This document shows positions 32,987-51,353 of a stretch of DNA of 56,464 bases, one piece after another. The stretch is taken from NCBI RefSeq assembly GCF_000090795.2, contig NW_003546265.1, forward strand, positions 20,450 to 76,913, written 5' to 3'. This DNA is from Amphimedon queenslandica. Taxonomy: Eukaryota; Porifera; Demospongiae; Haplosclerida; Niphatidae. Numbering within the stretch: position 1 is the stretch's first letter; each line of letters opens with the position of its first letter. Under the pieces are notes generated by a model. It ran no database searches, was not told the DNA's origin, and saw only the letters and a list, made by a program, of their open reading frames with translations. The position numbers were made by a program, and so were the translations under genes.

Positions 32987-35108
32987 ATGCCTGTTACTGT
33001 TACTAAAAGGTACTCATAAATTGCTTTCAATTTGAAAAAACTCAACCCTTTCCTCTCTCTATGTACCATAGGGAATTGAAAAATGTTAAAACTGGGACTG
33101 ACATTAACGTACCAAGTTACCAGAAGGCCAGCTCAGCCCGTAACGTGAAAGACTATCATGTTGTCGTCATATCTAAACTCCCTCACTTTAAGCTCCCAGA
33201 GCACAGTGAAGAAGACATCGTCCAGTTTATGGTTAGAAATTGTCTCCACATCACAAGCCATACAAAATGGAATTAAATTTATATAATTATTTTATTTGCA
33301 CAAAGTGTATGAAAATGCTAAAATATTTGTTTTTTCCAGCTGTGAATTTTTCAAATATCATCCTTTTAGAAGTATCCAAACGCCACTGTTTTAATAATGT
33401 CACGAATCATGTAGTGATTATTAACATATCTTATTATTCTTCTCTCAGGTTCCAAGAGATTACAATTCGTTTGAGAAACTTCAAAAGGAGCTACTCGAGC
33501 AGTTCCCTTCCCTCAAACTCCCCGATCTACCTCGTAAACACATCCTCTTCATGTCCGACGAGGACCTTGAAGACAGACGAGTCTCTTTTGATTGTCTCAT
33601 GATAATCGTCTCACGAAGTGTTGAACTCACGACTAGCATACCGATGCTAGAGTTCCTGGGTATTGACCTACTCGCTGACAGGAAGTATAAGAAGAGACGG
33701 GCAGAGTATTTGGAGTCTAGAGGTCCCAGAACTTCGGGTAAAGGTGGAGTGACAAAGGAGGAGGAGGAGCCTGAAGATTTGTTTAGCGAAAAGAAGAAGA
33801 CAACTGGCGGAGCTGAGGATAAATTATTTGAGGACAATGACGAGGATTTGTTTACTGATTTTACGAGTGAAAAGAAAACAAATAGATCCACTGAAAGAGG
33901 TTCGAATTGAGTGAAGTGAAGGGGAGAAGGAGAGGTAGAAGCTAAAATTTGTTTTATACATAGAAAACTCTCTTTGAGCCATTTTTGACAAATACCCTGT
34001 ACTATATACTATAAGATTGTAGTACAGGGACTTTATACAGCATTAGAACATGTATATGTATAAGAAAAAATTATAAAAATTAAGAATTCTCTCCTAGTCA
34101 TTTTTGGCAAAATTTGGCTTGAGACCCTGTACTAAAGGCTGCAAAAGTCGTGGCAGCCATTTTGTTTGAGGGTGAATCCTACTTAGTAACGCTACCACGT
34201 TACTAATAGTATAGTGTCTTTGGCCCGATTTTGAAGCAGCTTTAAAAATTCGTAAAAAATCCAAATTTGATTGGAATCAGTTCAAACTTGATATACAACA
34301 TTAGAACATGTATATGTATAAGAAAAAATTATAAAAATAAAGAATTCTCTCCTAGTCATTTTTGGCGAAATTTGGCTCGAGACCCTGTACTATAGTATAG
34401 GGTCTTTGGCCCGATTTCGGAGCATTTTTAAAAATTCGTAAAAAATCCAATTTTGATCGGAATCATTTCAAAATTGACATTTAACATAAGAACGTGTACA
34501 TGTGTTAGAAAAGAATTATAAAAATGGAGAATTCTCTTGAAACCATTTTTGACAAAATACCCTGGTACATTTAGGACGTAAATTTTTGTTACAACTTTAA
34601 GAATGATTATTCCCATTTCTGATACTGTGATTAGACCTGCTTGATGATGAAGCCACCAGCACAACTACTGTAAGAACTGCAAAGATGACGCTCCTCGATG
34701 ATGATCCTGAGCTGAACATGTCGATACTTAAAACTGGAGAAAACGAGAGAGAAGGGGACAATACCCTCTTCACTGAAATAGAGGATCACTCTGATTTATT
34801 AAAGTAATGTGAAGCAATACTCACTGACAATTATTATTATTATTTTGGGAATTAAAATTCGATTATTATTTTTATATTTATTTTCGTCCTTGTCCAGTGT
34901 GGGTACTTTGGACGACGTCCTCAAAGTTGCTCACGAGAAACCGAAGAAGAAACCGAAGCCAAAGAGTGTCCAGAAACCTCTTGGAGCGTCACTGTTTGAC
35001 GATGAGAAGGAAAGAAAAGACGGAGTGGATGCCATGGGAACTGATGACATCAGTAAATACATACAAATGAACGAGCAAGAGGACGACGATGATCTGGAGT
35101 TGTTTTAA
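32987..35108 (+). CDS. HS1BP3: HCLS1-binding protein 3 (PX domain)
   Basis: Five exons (32987-33009, 33072-33231, 33449-33899, 34635-34803 and 34898-35108) give 337 aa. The N-terminal PX domain (about 1-140) shows KRELKNVKTGTDINVPSYQ, VVVISKLPHF, EDIVQFM, DYNSFEKLQKELLEQFPSL and LPRKHILFMSDEDLEDRR, then LEFLGIDLL. PX domains bind phosphoinositides; vertebrate HS1BP3 acts in autophagosome lipid control. The rest is acidic, with repeated ED-L-F motifs, a Lys/Pro stretch (EKPKKKPKPK) and the conserved tail MGTDDISKYIQ, matching the human MDEMDILQYIQ-like end. The donor at 33900 (GTTCGA) is weak, but phase and sequence support it. The last 27 coding bases also appear, altered, at 37604-37630. Confidence 0.92.
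33965..34560 (-). repeat. ~186-bp repeat, about three monomers in HS1BP3 intron 3
   Basis: Inverted monomers with cores at 34123-34215 (interrupted by an insertion) and 34381-34404 (GACCCTGTACTATAGTATAG then GGTC). The array almost fills intron 3. Confidence 0.83.
34130..34205. mobile_element. 66-bp insertion with 5-bp duplication in a repeat core
   Basis: TACTA occurs at 34130-34134 and 34201-34205. Between them are 66 bp that do not occur in other monomers. The insertion ends in a hairpin, TTAGTAACG paired with CGTTACTAA around CTACCA (34183-34206). It hits the same palindromic core that is interrupted at 6665-6832. Confidence 0.55.
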
Positions 35109-35199
35109 TAATAAATTATTATGATTATTATTATTTTAGGCTAATTCACAATTTTATTCTGTTTTATATTATGAAACTCATGAATGTATACTAAATCTC

Positions 35200-35202
<3 letters not shown>

Positions 35203-35248
<46 letters not shown>

Positions 35249-35276
35249 ACACAACACAATAAAATACACTAAGGAC

Positions 35277-35312
<36 letters not shown>
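35203..35312. repeat. Two (ATT)n tracts
   Basis: Uninterrupted ATT runs at ~35203-35244 and ~35279-35312, in the HS1BP3 3' flank. The corresponding position in unit 2 (~37710-37730) has only a short ATT run, so the tract changed after the duplication. Confidence 0.85.
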
Positions 35313-35313
<1 letters not shown>

Positions 35314-35668
35314 TGTGAGACATTCAGATGCTAGTACCGACAACTATTTGCTTTAAAAACTTGAAACATTTTAATTGATGCCTTCATGGTGATGAAATCT
35401 GATATAACTATGTACTTCTTTCTTTTTAGTAATTTTATTTTAATAAATGTTAAAATTAATGAATGAACATGTAACGTATAATAATCATGTTAGTGAATTG
35501 GTTAAATAATAAATAATTTATAATAATATAATACAGATGTATAAGATATATATTTCACAGATGCTATCCACCATATGTCTCCATACAAAACACAGATCAT
35601 AACACCTGGACAAGAGAGCACGCGTGTGTGTGTGTATGACTCAATTTAATTGTTTTATTTTGCACACT

Positions 35669-37281
35669 TCATAAGAGTAAGATCAATAGTAGTGCCAATA
35701 ATGATAATGCAAGGGTCAATGATGCTGTTGTACTAGTTGCACCAGAAACAGTAGCTGAAATAAAAGAAATAAAATTAATAGTGACATTATAATATAAACA
35801 GCAATATGACATAAATAATAAATTCTACAGAATTATCAACATGATAGTACTAATTATGATCATTAGTTTGATAGAATTAAAATAGTACTTACTACTAACT
35901 GATGGTTGCACAGTAGGTGGAGTAGGATTTACATTGATTAGTCCTGTTGATGTTGCTCTAACCTCTGTTGTTTCTATTTCACTAGTACTAGAAGAAGAGG
36001 GTTCATGAGTAGGTCCAGTAACAGTCTCAGTACTAGAAGGAGACACTGTGTGAATCCTTGACTGTGAAAAGAAAGGAGTCAGCAACTGAGAGAGGATTGA
36101 AGAAGAACTTGAAGTGATTACGACAGAAGAAGAAGAAGACATAGGCATAACAGTAGGGGTAGGAGTCACAGCTGTAAATTAAAAAAAGAGAATTCAAGAT
36201 TAAATGTAACATAGGAAACTGAACTATAGGAGGAAGTTAATAGTTGGGAAACTGATGTACACATAGTAGTGATTGCATTTTGCATTAATTGTACATTATA
36301 CACATATCAACAAATATATCAAACGATATAAACATCTTTAAAGCAAATGGAGGAAACATGTTTAATGGAAACAGATAAGCAAGTTTATCTTTACAAAGCA
36401 TCTTATTTAGAGCTAATAATAATACACACATGATGCAATCATCCAGTATTAACGTAACGTGCATTAACATACTTGTTGAATTGTAGACAAAAACTTGGAA
36501 TTTATATCCATCGTCACAAGGAGCAGTACTTCCATTATTAGTATATTTAAAAATCAAATAATAAGTCATGTCGATCTCCCAAGCTAAACCCCCAGGCAGT
36601 GGAACAGAGTAAATAAATTCACTGACTATCCCAGTACTATTGCCACAATGACCTGTAAGAAAATGATAAGATCATGTAGACATTCACACTGTTGGATCTA
36701 GAGGGAGTTTAGGAGACTTTTGGTCTCTCATACTTGGTCTAGCATAGGACTCCCCCATGGGCTATAGACTTACCAATCAATTCTTCTTCATCATTAGAGC
36801 AATTGTTATATCCTTCCTGGCTCACTCTATAAAGACCATAATCTAGATCTGGACACACCACTCTAAGCCTTGCTGACAATTCCAAACGAAGTGGACTAAA
36901 GGGGACAGAGAGAATATAATGATAAATGGCTGTCGATGGCTGTAGTAAAAATAATATTCGTAGAATGTGTGGGTGCTACAAATCATCTATTATCGGCCAT
37001 ATTGAATTCATTGCAGCGGGCACGCCAAAGAAAATGGGCAGTACCAGCCAGCCCCTCGCGATCGCGCCGCGCCCACAGGATACTAGGATAGGATAAGAAA
37101 CAAGTTTCATGATTAACAGATTAAGATAAGAAACGAAAATAATATTTATTATTGCTTACTTCTCCTGGTAAAGAGTTAGGTTAGTTGAATTAGCATACAG
37201 TATCCCCCCGTGAGCTCCTCGGCCTTGCAAGTAGAATAAGACTGACACCAGAAATAAAGCACTACTCAACCTTCTCACCAT
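35669..37281 (-). CDS. GPI-anchored ephrin-like ligand, copy 1
   Basis: Five exons (37281-37160, 36895-36774, 36652-36473, 36171-35893 and 35754-35669) give 262 aa. A signal peptide (LSSALFLVSVLFYLQG) is followed by an ephrin-type ectodomain, about residues 27-140. It starts at ILYANSTN, has RVVCPDLDYGLYRVSQEGY then NNC, then GHCG, LAWEIDMTYYLIFKY and APCDDGYKFQVFVY. The four Cys, the CP dipeptide, the Y-x-LY-x-V line before Cys2 and the TYYLI strand match ephrin receptor-binding domains in order; Cys1-Cys2 spacing is shorter than in vertebrates. Exon 4 encodes a ~92-residue Ser/Thr mucin-like stalk. Exon 5 is a small-residue site plus a terminal hydrophobic tail (LTLALSLLALLLILLL), a textbook GPI signal. 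It would present a ligand to Eph-type kinases on neighbouring cells. Confidence 0.8.
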
Positions 37282-37603
37282 TTCTGCTTCCTCAAAGCGA
37301 GTTAACTCAGTTAAGCGACACGAGACAGATAAAATTAACTTCCAGTTCCAGTAGTGCTGCTTTTGTAATGGCTTATTCAAATTTGTATACAATGACTTGT
37401 AGCCATGACAACACGTAATTTTTACTAACCAGGAGTAATGGTGTATAGTCTACAGCATTTTCTATCAAATAAAATGATGTGAAAAAAGTTTTGAGAGATT
37501 AATAGTTGTGAGAGATTAATAGTCTAGCAAAATGACAAAAAACAATGATAATAAGAATTACTGTTACAATAATAATAATAATCATCATCATCATAAATCA
37601 GGT

Positions 37604-37630
37604 TACGACAATGATCTGGAGTCGTTTTAA
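37604..37630 (+). pseudogene. 3'-terminal remnant of HS1BP3
   Basis: TAC-GAC-AAT-GAT-CTG-GAG and then TCG-TTT-TAA reproduces the last codons of HS1BP3 (35082-35108) with a few substitutions. It is followed by the same 3' flank. It marks the left edge of duplication unit 2 and cannot encode a protein by itself. Confidence 0.82.
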
Positions 37631-38162
37631 CAATTTATGATTATTATTATTATTTTAGGCTAATTCTCAATTTTATTTTTATATCAACTCATGAATGTGT
37701 ACTAAATCTCTTATTATTATTACCGGTATTATTTGTGAGACACTCAAGACGCTAACTATTTGCTTTAAAATACTTTAATTAATGCCTCCATGGTTTAAAA
37801 TCTGATATAACTATGTCATCTTCCTTTCTAATAGTAATAATTATTGTTTTATTTCAATAAATGTTAAAATAAATGAATGTAATGTATAATAATCATGTTA
37901 GTGCATTGGTTAAAAAATAAAATGATTCATAATAATAATAATATATATATAATACATAACAAGAATTGGGTAATAAACATAAAATACTATTTCAACACAC
38001 AGTAAGAGATAGACTTCAAACCACATACACACAGATGTATAAGATATATATTTCACAGATGCTATCCACCATATGTCTCCATACAAAACACAGATCAGAA
38101 CACCTGGACAAGAGAGCACGTGTGTGTGTATGACTCAATTTAATTGTTCTATTTTACACACT

Positions 38163-41100
38163 TCATAAGAGTAAGATCAATAATAGTGCCAATAATGATA
38201 ATGCAAGAGTCAATGATGCTGTTGTACTAGCTGCACCAGAAATAGTAGCTGAAATAAAAGAAGTAAATAGTGACATTATAATATAAACAACAACAACATG
38301 AAATTAATAGTAACATTGTAGAAAATTATCGATATAATAGTATAAAAATTATCGATATAATAGTATAATTATGATCATTAGTTTGATAGCATTAAAATAG
38401 TACTTACCAGTTGATGGAAATATAGTAGGAGTATGGGTAGGTCTTGTTGACGTTGCTTGAACCTCTGTTGATTTTATTTCAACACTAGAAGTAGAAGAAG
38501 ATGATTGTTCACGAGTAGGTCTAGTAACAGTCTCAGTACTAGAAGGAGACACTGTGTGAATCCTTGACTGTGAAAGAGAAGGAGTCAGCAACTGAGAGAG
38601 GATTGAAGAAGAACTTGAAGAGATTACGACAGAAGAAGAAGAAGAAGAAGAAGAAGAAGACATGGGCATAGCAGTAGGGGTAGGAGTTACAGCTGTAAAT
38701 TAAAAAAAGAGAATTCAAGATTAAATGCAATGTAGGAAACCGAACTATAGGAGGAAGTTAATAGTAGGAAACTGATGTACGCATAGCAGTGATTGCATTT
38801 TGCATTAATTGTATATTAAATGCATATCAACAAATAGAAAACATAAATATCAAACGATAAAAACATCTTGAAAGCAAATAAGGAAACACGTACGCTATCA
38901 TTTAATGGAAACAGATAAGCAAGTTTATCTTTACAAAGTATCTTATTTAGAGCTAATAATAATACACACATGATGCAATCATCCAGTATTAACGTAACGT
39001 GCATTAACATACATGTACTTCTTGGATCGTAGACGAAAACTTTGAATTTATATCCCTCATCACAAGGAGCAGGACTTTCATTAGCAGTGTATTTAAAAAT
39101 CAAATAATAAGTCATGTCAACCTCCCAAGCTAAACCACCAGACAGTGGGACAGAGTAAATGATTTCACTGAGTATCCCAGTATTACCACAATGACCTGTA
39201 AGAAAATGATAATATCACATAGACTTTCACACTGTTGGATCTAGAGGGAGTTTAGAAGACTTTTGGTCTCTCATACTTGGTCTAGCATAGGAGGCTATAG
39301 ACTTACCAATCAATTGTTGTCCATCATTAGAGCAATTGTTATATCCTTTTTGGCTCACTCTATAAAGACCATAATCTAGATCTGGACACACCACTCTAAG
39401 CCTTGCTAAAAATGCCACACGAAATGGACTAAAGGGGACAGAGAGAATATAATGATCAATGTCTGTAGTAAAAATAATATTTCTAGAATGTGTGGGTGTG
39501 TGAGTGCTACTACAAATCATCAATCCTTTCAATTCCTTTGATCTAATGACACATAAAACTGATTCCTATCACACGAAATAAGCTGCTGCTATCAATCAGT
39601 AATATACATATCAAGAGTATTACTATTACATAAAGGGTTTATCCTTTTACTCTAAAACTATATTATAAATGTTTCTAACAGCAATACTACACTACTTACT
39701 ACTAACAGTATCAATAAGATATCCTTTCTGACAATGTCCCACTCACAACAGTTGATGCAACAGACTACAGATGCTATACCCTATTTAAGCAACAACTTGA
39801 GGTGTCATGACATCATCAGTTCCATTGTGAGACAAGAAGTCCCTATTTGTACTGTTAATCTCATTTACTGTGAAGCTAGTGACTTGTACAAAATTGGTAG
39901 CATTTAACATATTTTTTTTGATGAGATGTCTTGAAAAGAAACAAGGGAGACAGAGACAAAGCAAGATGTGTACTAGTATGCTATATCCTCCTTTACTATA
40001 AAGTAAATATGTATAGTACAGCCCTTATTCTCTCTCCCTCCATTACTCAACCCAGTGAGCATGTAATCAATAGTTATTGCTATGTCATGCATCACTAATG
40101 CGGGAGATCTGATTCATATAATACCAGGAATTGAAGATCAATAGCCCATCATTGCTAATGGAGCGTAGAAATAGTTATCAATACTGTAGCTCTGGTGCTT
40201 TCTCCCAAAGCAAACTCTCAATACAATAACTCGGAGGGTTAACATGCCCAAAACATGACAAAGGTCCAAAAAGCATATCAGTTAATGTTACATGTACACC
40301 AATTAATGTTACGTGTACATGTACATGTTACACCGGTTGTCATTAAGATTAGAATCAGAAAGTCCAGACAGAGAGTCAGACAGGCAAGGGATGACATATA
40401 TCGTGTTACAAGACTAGCAGGAGGGCTAGGGGTTAGACTAAAGGCTCAGAAGCATCCTGTCCCTTTTCTTTGTAAAGCCAGTGACTGTCAAAACAGGATC
40501 AGAGTGAAGTGGCTTTTGATGCATAGATAAATTAAAATACTGTTCTCAGAAGGCAATAATAACTAAGCATCCCCCACATTATTATTATAAATACTAATGC
40601 CAACTAAAGAGAATTGTTAGTTCTGCCATTATGAGTCATTGGCTAAAGAAAGCTTTCAATTCTTTAATGTACAAGCTAGTTCTTGTATGAATAAGGAATT
40701 TATAAAGATGAGTGGGAGCTATTAAAGAATGAATCAGTTGTATTGCAATAACAATAAAGTGGGGAAGCTCCACAGTATACATATAAAGTGAAAATGAATT
40801 TACACTAAATTGTGCCGAAATGCCATTGCTAGGGTTGTTTGTGTGTGAGAGAGGTGTGATAGAGAAGCAGCATCAATCAATGATGAACATGCCTTGCAAT
40901 TAATGAATAGAAGTCTGCATGATACCTCAGGCTAATCGTGAGAATCAACAATACACTCTCACAGGTAACAGCAAAGGGAAAGAGGTGTCAGTTTTCAATA
41001 GAGGGCCATTATCATTCATAGACTATTACATGACCCATCGTTCCTTCCCAATAGTGAATATCAACACATACACAACCACATCAGATACTTGCACAATATT

Positions 41101-41623
41101 TAGTTGGTATAAAAGTAAAAAAAGCATTCTATCAAGTAAGGTCAGTTTGCTTTTAGCGAGCAATGATGTGTTTTCTGAGTGTTGATCATATCATACTATA
41201 GACTTGTATAGGGTTAGAAACAAAACATTCCATGGTCTATTGCATTTGCTTTCAACAAGACAATGACTGTACTGTTACACAAAGTATTATTAGCAGTGGC
41301 GAGTTAATTTATTCTAGGCATAGATATTATAGCGGGGAACAGCTAAGGCAGACTAGGCAGCCCATTGACCCACAAACAAAATGGAGGGAAAGTGCAGCCT
41401 GCATGCATAATGGCGGGTACGGTTTGAGCTAGACTAAACACAGGACTAGCCGCCCCCCGCAGGATTTAAGAAAAGAAACAAAGCATTATTATATTGCTTA
41501 CTTGTCCTGGTAAAGAGTTAGGTTAGTTGAATTAGCATACAGTATACCCCCTTCAGCTCGTACGCCTTGCAAGTATAATAAGACTGACACCAGAAATAAA
41601 GCACTACTCGACCTTCTCTCCAT
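38163..41623 (-). CDS. GPI-anchored ephrin-like ligand, copy 2
   Basis: Same five-exon plan as copy 1: 41623-41502, 39428-39307, 39195-39013, 38692-38408 and 38248-38163, 265 aa. The signal peptide, four ectodomain Cys, Ser/Thr stalk and GPI tail are all kept. The frame is intact throughout, so both copies look functional. Differences cluster in the Cys2-Cys3 loop (NDGQQLIG against NDEEELIG), after Cys4 (VYDPRS against VYNST) and in the stalk, where a GAA microsatellite encodes a longer Ser run. The end of exon 3 has two possible donors (39013 preferred, GTATGT). Intron 1 is ~2.1 kb against ~0.26 kb in copy 1. Confidence 0.8.
39530..41380. other. Extra ~1.8 kb in intron 1 of ephrin-like copy 2
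   Basis: Absent from the matching intron of copy 1, whose two flanks align on either side. It has no long open frame. The best frame (40255-40530) shows no recognisable domain. I cannot tell insertion in copy 2 from deletion in copy 1. Confidence 0.55.
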
Positions 41624-41907
41624 TTCTGCTTCCTCAAAGCGAGTTAACTCAGTTAAGCGACACGAGAAACATAAAATTAACTTGCAGTTGCAGCAGTGCT
41701 CTTATTTATAATGGCTTATTAACATTAATAATGACTTGTAACCATGACAACATACATGTATCGTATTCTTCATTGTAATTTACCAGGATCTACAGTATTA
41801 TCTATCAAATAAAATGATGTGAAAAAGTTTTGAGAGATTAATAGTTGTGAGAGATTAATAGTATAGCAAAATGACAAAAAACAATGATAATAAGAATCAC
41901 AATGATC

Positions 41908-41942
<35 letters not shown>

Positions 41943-42154
41943 CATAATCATAAATCAGGTTGCCACATAAATGAGAAGGCAGTAAAGAGAGATTTGCACA
42001 CTAGAAGACATTATAAAATTATCACTAAAAGTCAGAAAGAGCAAAGAGAGAGAGAGAGGGGGGGAAAGGATGAGGAGGAAGCAGAGAGAAGAAGAGAAGA
42101 AGAATGAATCAAACTGCACTAATGAAATCATGAGTCTGAAAATGGCCGCTACCA
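41624..42154. other. Intergenic region between ephrin-like copy 2 and CRK
   Basis: 531 bp. The part to 41960 belongs to the duplication unit and ends in an (AAT)n run (~41909-41942). The rest carries GA-rich sequence near 42035-42100, likely CRK 3' flank. No gene seen. Confidence 0.6.
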
Positions 42155-49111
<6,957 letters not shown>

Positions 49112-49206
49112 ATCTCTGGAATGAAGGAGGAGGAGGATAATAAACACAGACACAACCACACGCCTATAAATTAATAGAGAAAATAACCACATTAATAATA
49201 ATAATG

Positions 49207-49260
<54 letters not shown>

Positions 49261-49460
49261 GAATGTAAAATATTAAGGAGCTCCGCCCTTTCCCCACACC
49301 CTGATACACATGTACAAACAAACAAACAAACAGAGCTACTCCACCAGCTAGAGCTTCACCAAATTAAAAGAAAAAGTGCACTATAAGACATGGAGGTACT
49401 GTAGTTCAGTAGGTACAGGTACATATAAAGGGATAAAGCACTAAATGAATAAGGTAATAT

Positions 49461-49678
49461 TTAATATCATAGTACCCTCACTACCCTGTACATACTATAA
49501 GGTGGATCAGTATGTATACAACAATTGTAATACTTAATATAATAGTACCCTGTACATACTATAAGGTGGATCAATACATGTACATGTATACAACAATTGT
49601 AATACAGTGTACTTAATATGGTAGTACCCTGTACATACAGTAGGTGTGCTATAAGATGGATCAATACAACTGTGTACA
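49461..49678. repeat. Degenerate ~65-80-bp tandem repeat, 3 units
   Basis: Units start at about 49461, 49534 and 49614, each beginning TTAATAT and containing AGTACCCTGTACATAC, then TATAAGGTGGATCA and ACAACAATTGTAATAC (partly lost in the third). Confidence 0.75.
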
Positions 49679-50481
49679 GATGTTTTCCCAAGAGAGAGGA
49701 AGAGAGGGAGAAGCTCCAATGGACACAAAAATATCAACATTATTGACATATTGTACACAGTGGCCATTTAGGCAAAGAAAAACAACATTTTAAATGAAAC
49801 CCGGCCACAGCTGCTTGAAAGTGCCGCAAAATGAAAATACACATTATAAATCAAAAATACACACGAGTGAAAGGCAAACGATTAGTATCTAAAGCAAAAA
49901 CTACATACTGTATAAGAACGTTATTGTAAACGACAAGAAACAAAATATAATTATTAATTATTTATTCACACAACACACAAATAAATAAGATAATTAGATT
50001 ATAGTATACTTAACTTACTATAGCATCTGCTACAACAACATGTACATGCATGCATGTGATGCAAATATCTAAATTATACATGTACATGTTCATAAACTAC
50101 ATTATTATGTACTCTTAGCTGTAAATTATTACAGAGAGAGAGGGGGGGGGAGAGAAGGGGAGAGAGAGAGGGGGGAGGAAATTGAAAGAGTGTAGAGTGC
50201 AGAAGGGATATGAGAAGAGTGACAAATGATACAGTCCTGGAGTTCATGTATTGGTATCAATGTTGATGGAATGAATTACACAATTAGTATACAGTTTCAG
50301 TTCTCATTCAAGAGAGTTCAAGTGATTTTAAATGTTAACCTACATCAAGAGTTGTGTCAAGAAAAACCTCTACTTAATGCTTTTATTATTATTATTATTA
50401 TCATTATCATGCACGATGCAGGGGACAAAAGAGAGACAAAAAGGGAAAGCCCATAGGGAAAGAAAAATAGAAATGAAAACT

Positions 50482-50487
<6 letters not shown>

Positions 50488-50553
<66 letters not shown>
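50488..50553. repeat. (ATT)n microsatellite
   Basis: About 22 uninterrupted ATT units upstream of METAP2 and CRK. Confidence 0.93.
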
Positions 50554-50884
50554 GCTATTATTTACTAATAATTAGTTAATGATGTGTCTTGTACTATAAG
50601 TGTTCTCACTCTGTCATTAGTGACTATAGTGTCAAGATGATGTCACTATGCCCTATACAGCTGATTTGTAGGACAGTACTTAATTATTGCCATACTCAAA
50701 AAATGGAACACAAACACTAACTAGTACAGTTTAACTCACTTTCCTAATTACTGTACATTGCATCTCTACATTGCTTCCACAGTAAAAACTTTCTATTGTC
50801 CCGGTCCAAGATAATCATTTTTGAGAGGTGGATTGTAAACAGAAAGAGAGTCCCAATGTCTAGTGATGTATTGTGTACTTCGCC

Positions 50885-51010
50885 CTCCACCTACCTCTTT
50901 GAACAAGGACCTCCTGGAGCATTTCATAATCATTGTTCCTATCTAAACCAGCACCACCTGAGACTTGTAATCATTTATCAAGAGGTGTGTTAATTAGGGC
51001 GAGTAGTAGG
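50885..51010 (-). repeat. Dispersed element, copy 2
   Basis: Inverted copy of the element at 30425-30560. Shared blocks on the minus strand are CACACCTCTTGATAAATGA, TTTAGATAGGAACAAT and ATGAAATGCTCCAGGAGGT. Confidence 0.75.
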
Positions 51011-51317
51011 GTATTCTGAAGAAAAAAGGCTAAAAAAGAAATTTCCACCATCTTAAAGTGCCAGACAAGAAGAAAATCATTATATACGACCTCCATAAGA
51101 CGAATACTAACTTTATACATTAATTAAGTTCTGCCAGACTCTTAATGTAGTAGACCTGTCTAAACTAAAGGAGGGGCTGTGAGTAGAAGGCACTATAATG
51201 TGTAGTGCAATTGATAAAAGTGTGTTGTGATGGCTATCAACTGGTGTTACCATGAAGAGAGACCAATGGATACTCTCAGTAGACAATGGAGACATAACAG
51301 TAAGTGGGTTACTTGTA

Positions 51318-51319
<2 letters not shown>

Positions 51320-51351
<32 letters not shown>
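51320..51351. repeat. (CA)n microsatellite
   Basis: Sixteen CA units in the CRK/METAP2 intergenic region. Confidence 0.93.

Positions 51352-51353
<2 letters not shown>

Larger units (their letters stand above)
35084..37603. repeat. Segmental duplication, unit 1
   Basis: Begins within the last codons of HS1BP3 and ends at TAAATCAGGT (37594-37603). It contains the HS1BP3 3' flank and the first ephrin-like gene. The same order of sequence recurs at 37604-41960. Confidence 0.85.
37604..41960. repeat. Segmental duplication, unit 2
   Basis: Head-to-tail copy of unit 1, ending at the same TAAATCAGGT (41951-41960). It is longer than unit 1, chiefly because of ~1.8 kb extra in intron 1 of the second ephrin-like gene (about 39530-41380). 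Confidence 0.85.

Noticed and set aside
33240..33602. Plus-strand frame overlapping HS1BP3 exon 3
   Set aside because: It is a different frame running through intron 2 and exon 3; the PX-domain frame is clearly the coding one.
35825..36169. Stand-alone mucin-like secreted protein
   Set aside because: It is exon 4 (Ser/Thr stalk) of the ephrin-like gene; phase and flanking splice sites join it to the other exons.
40255..40530. 91-codon plus-strand frame in ephrin-like intron 1
   Set aside because: No recognisable domain, low-complexity His/Val/Arg content, no splice or context support.
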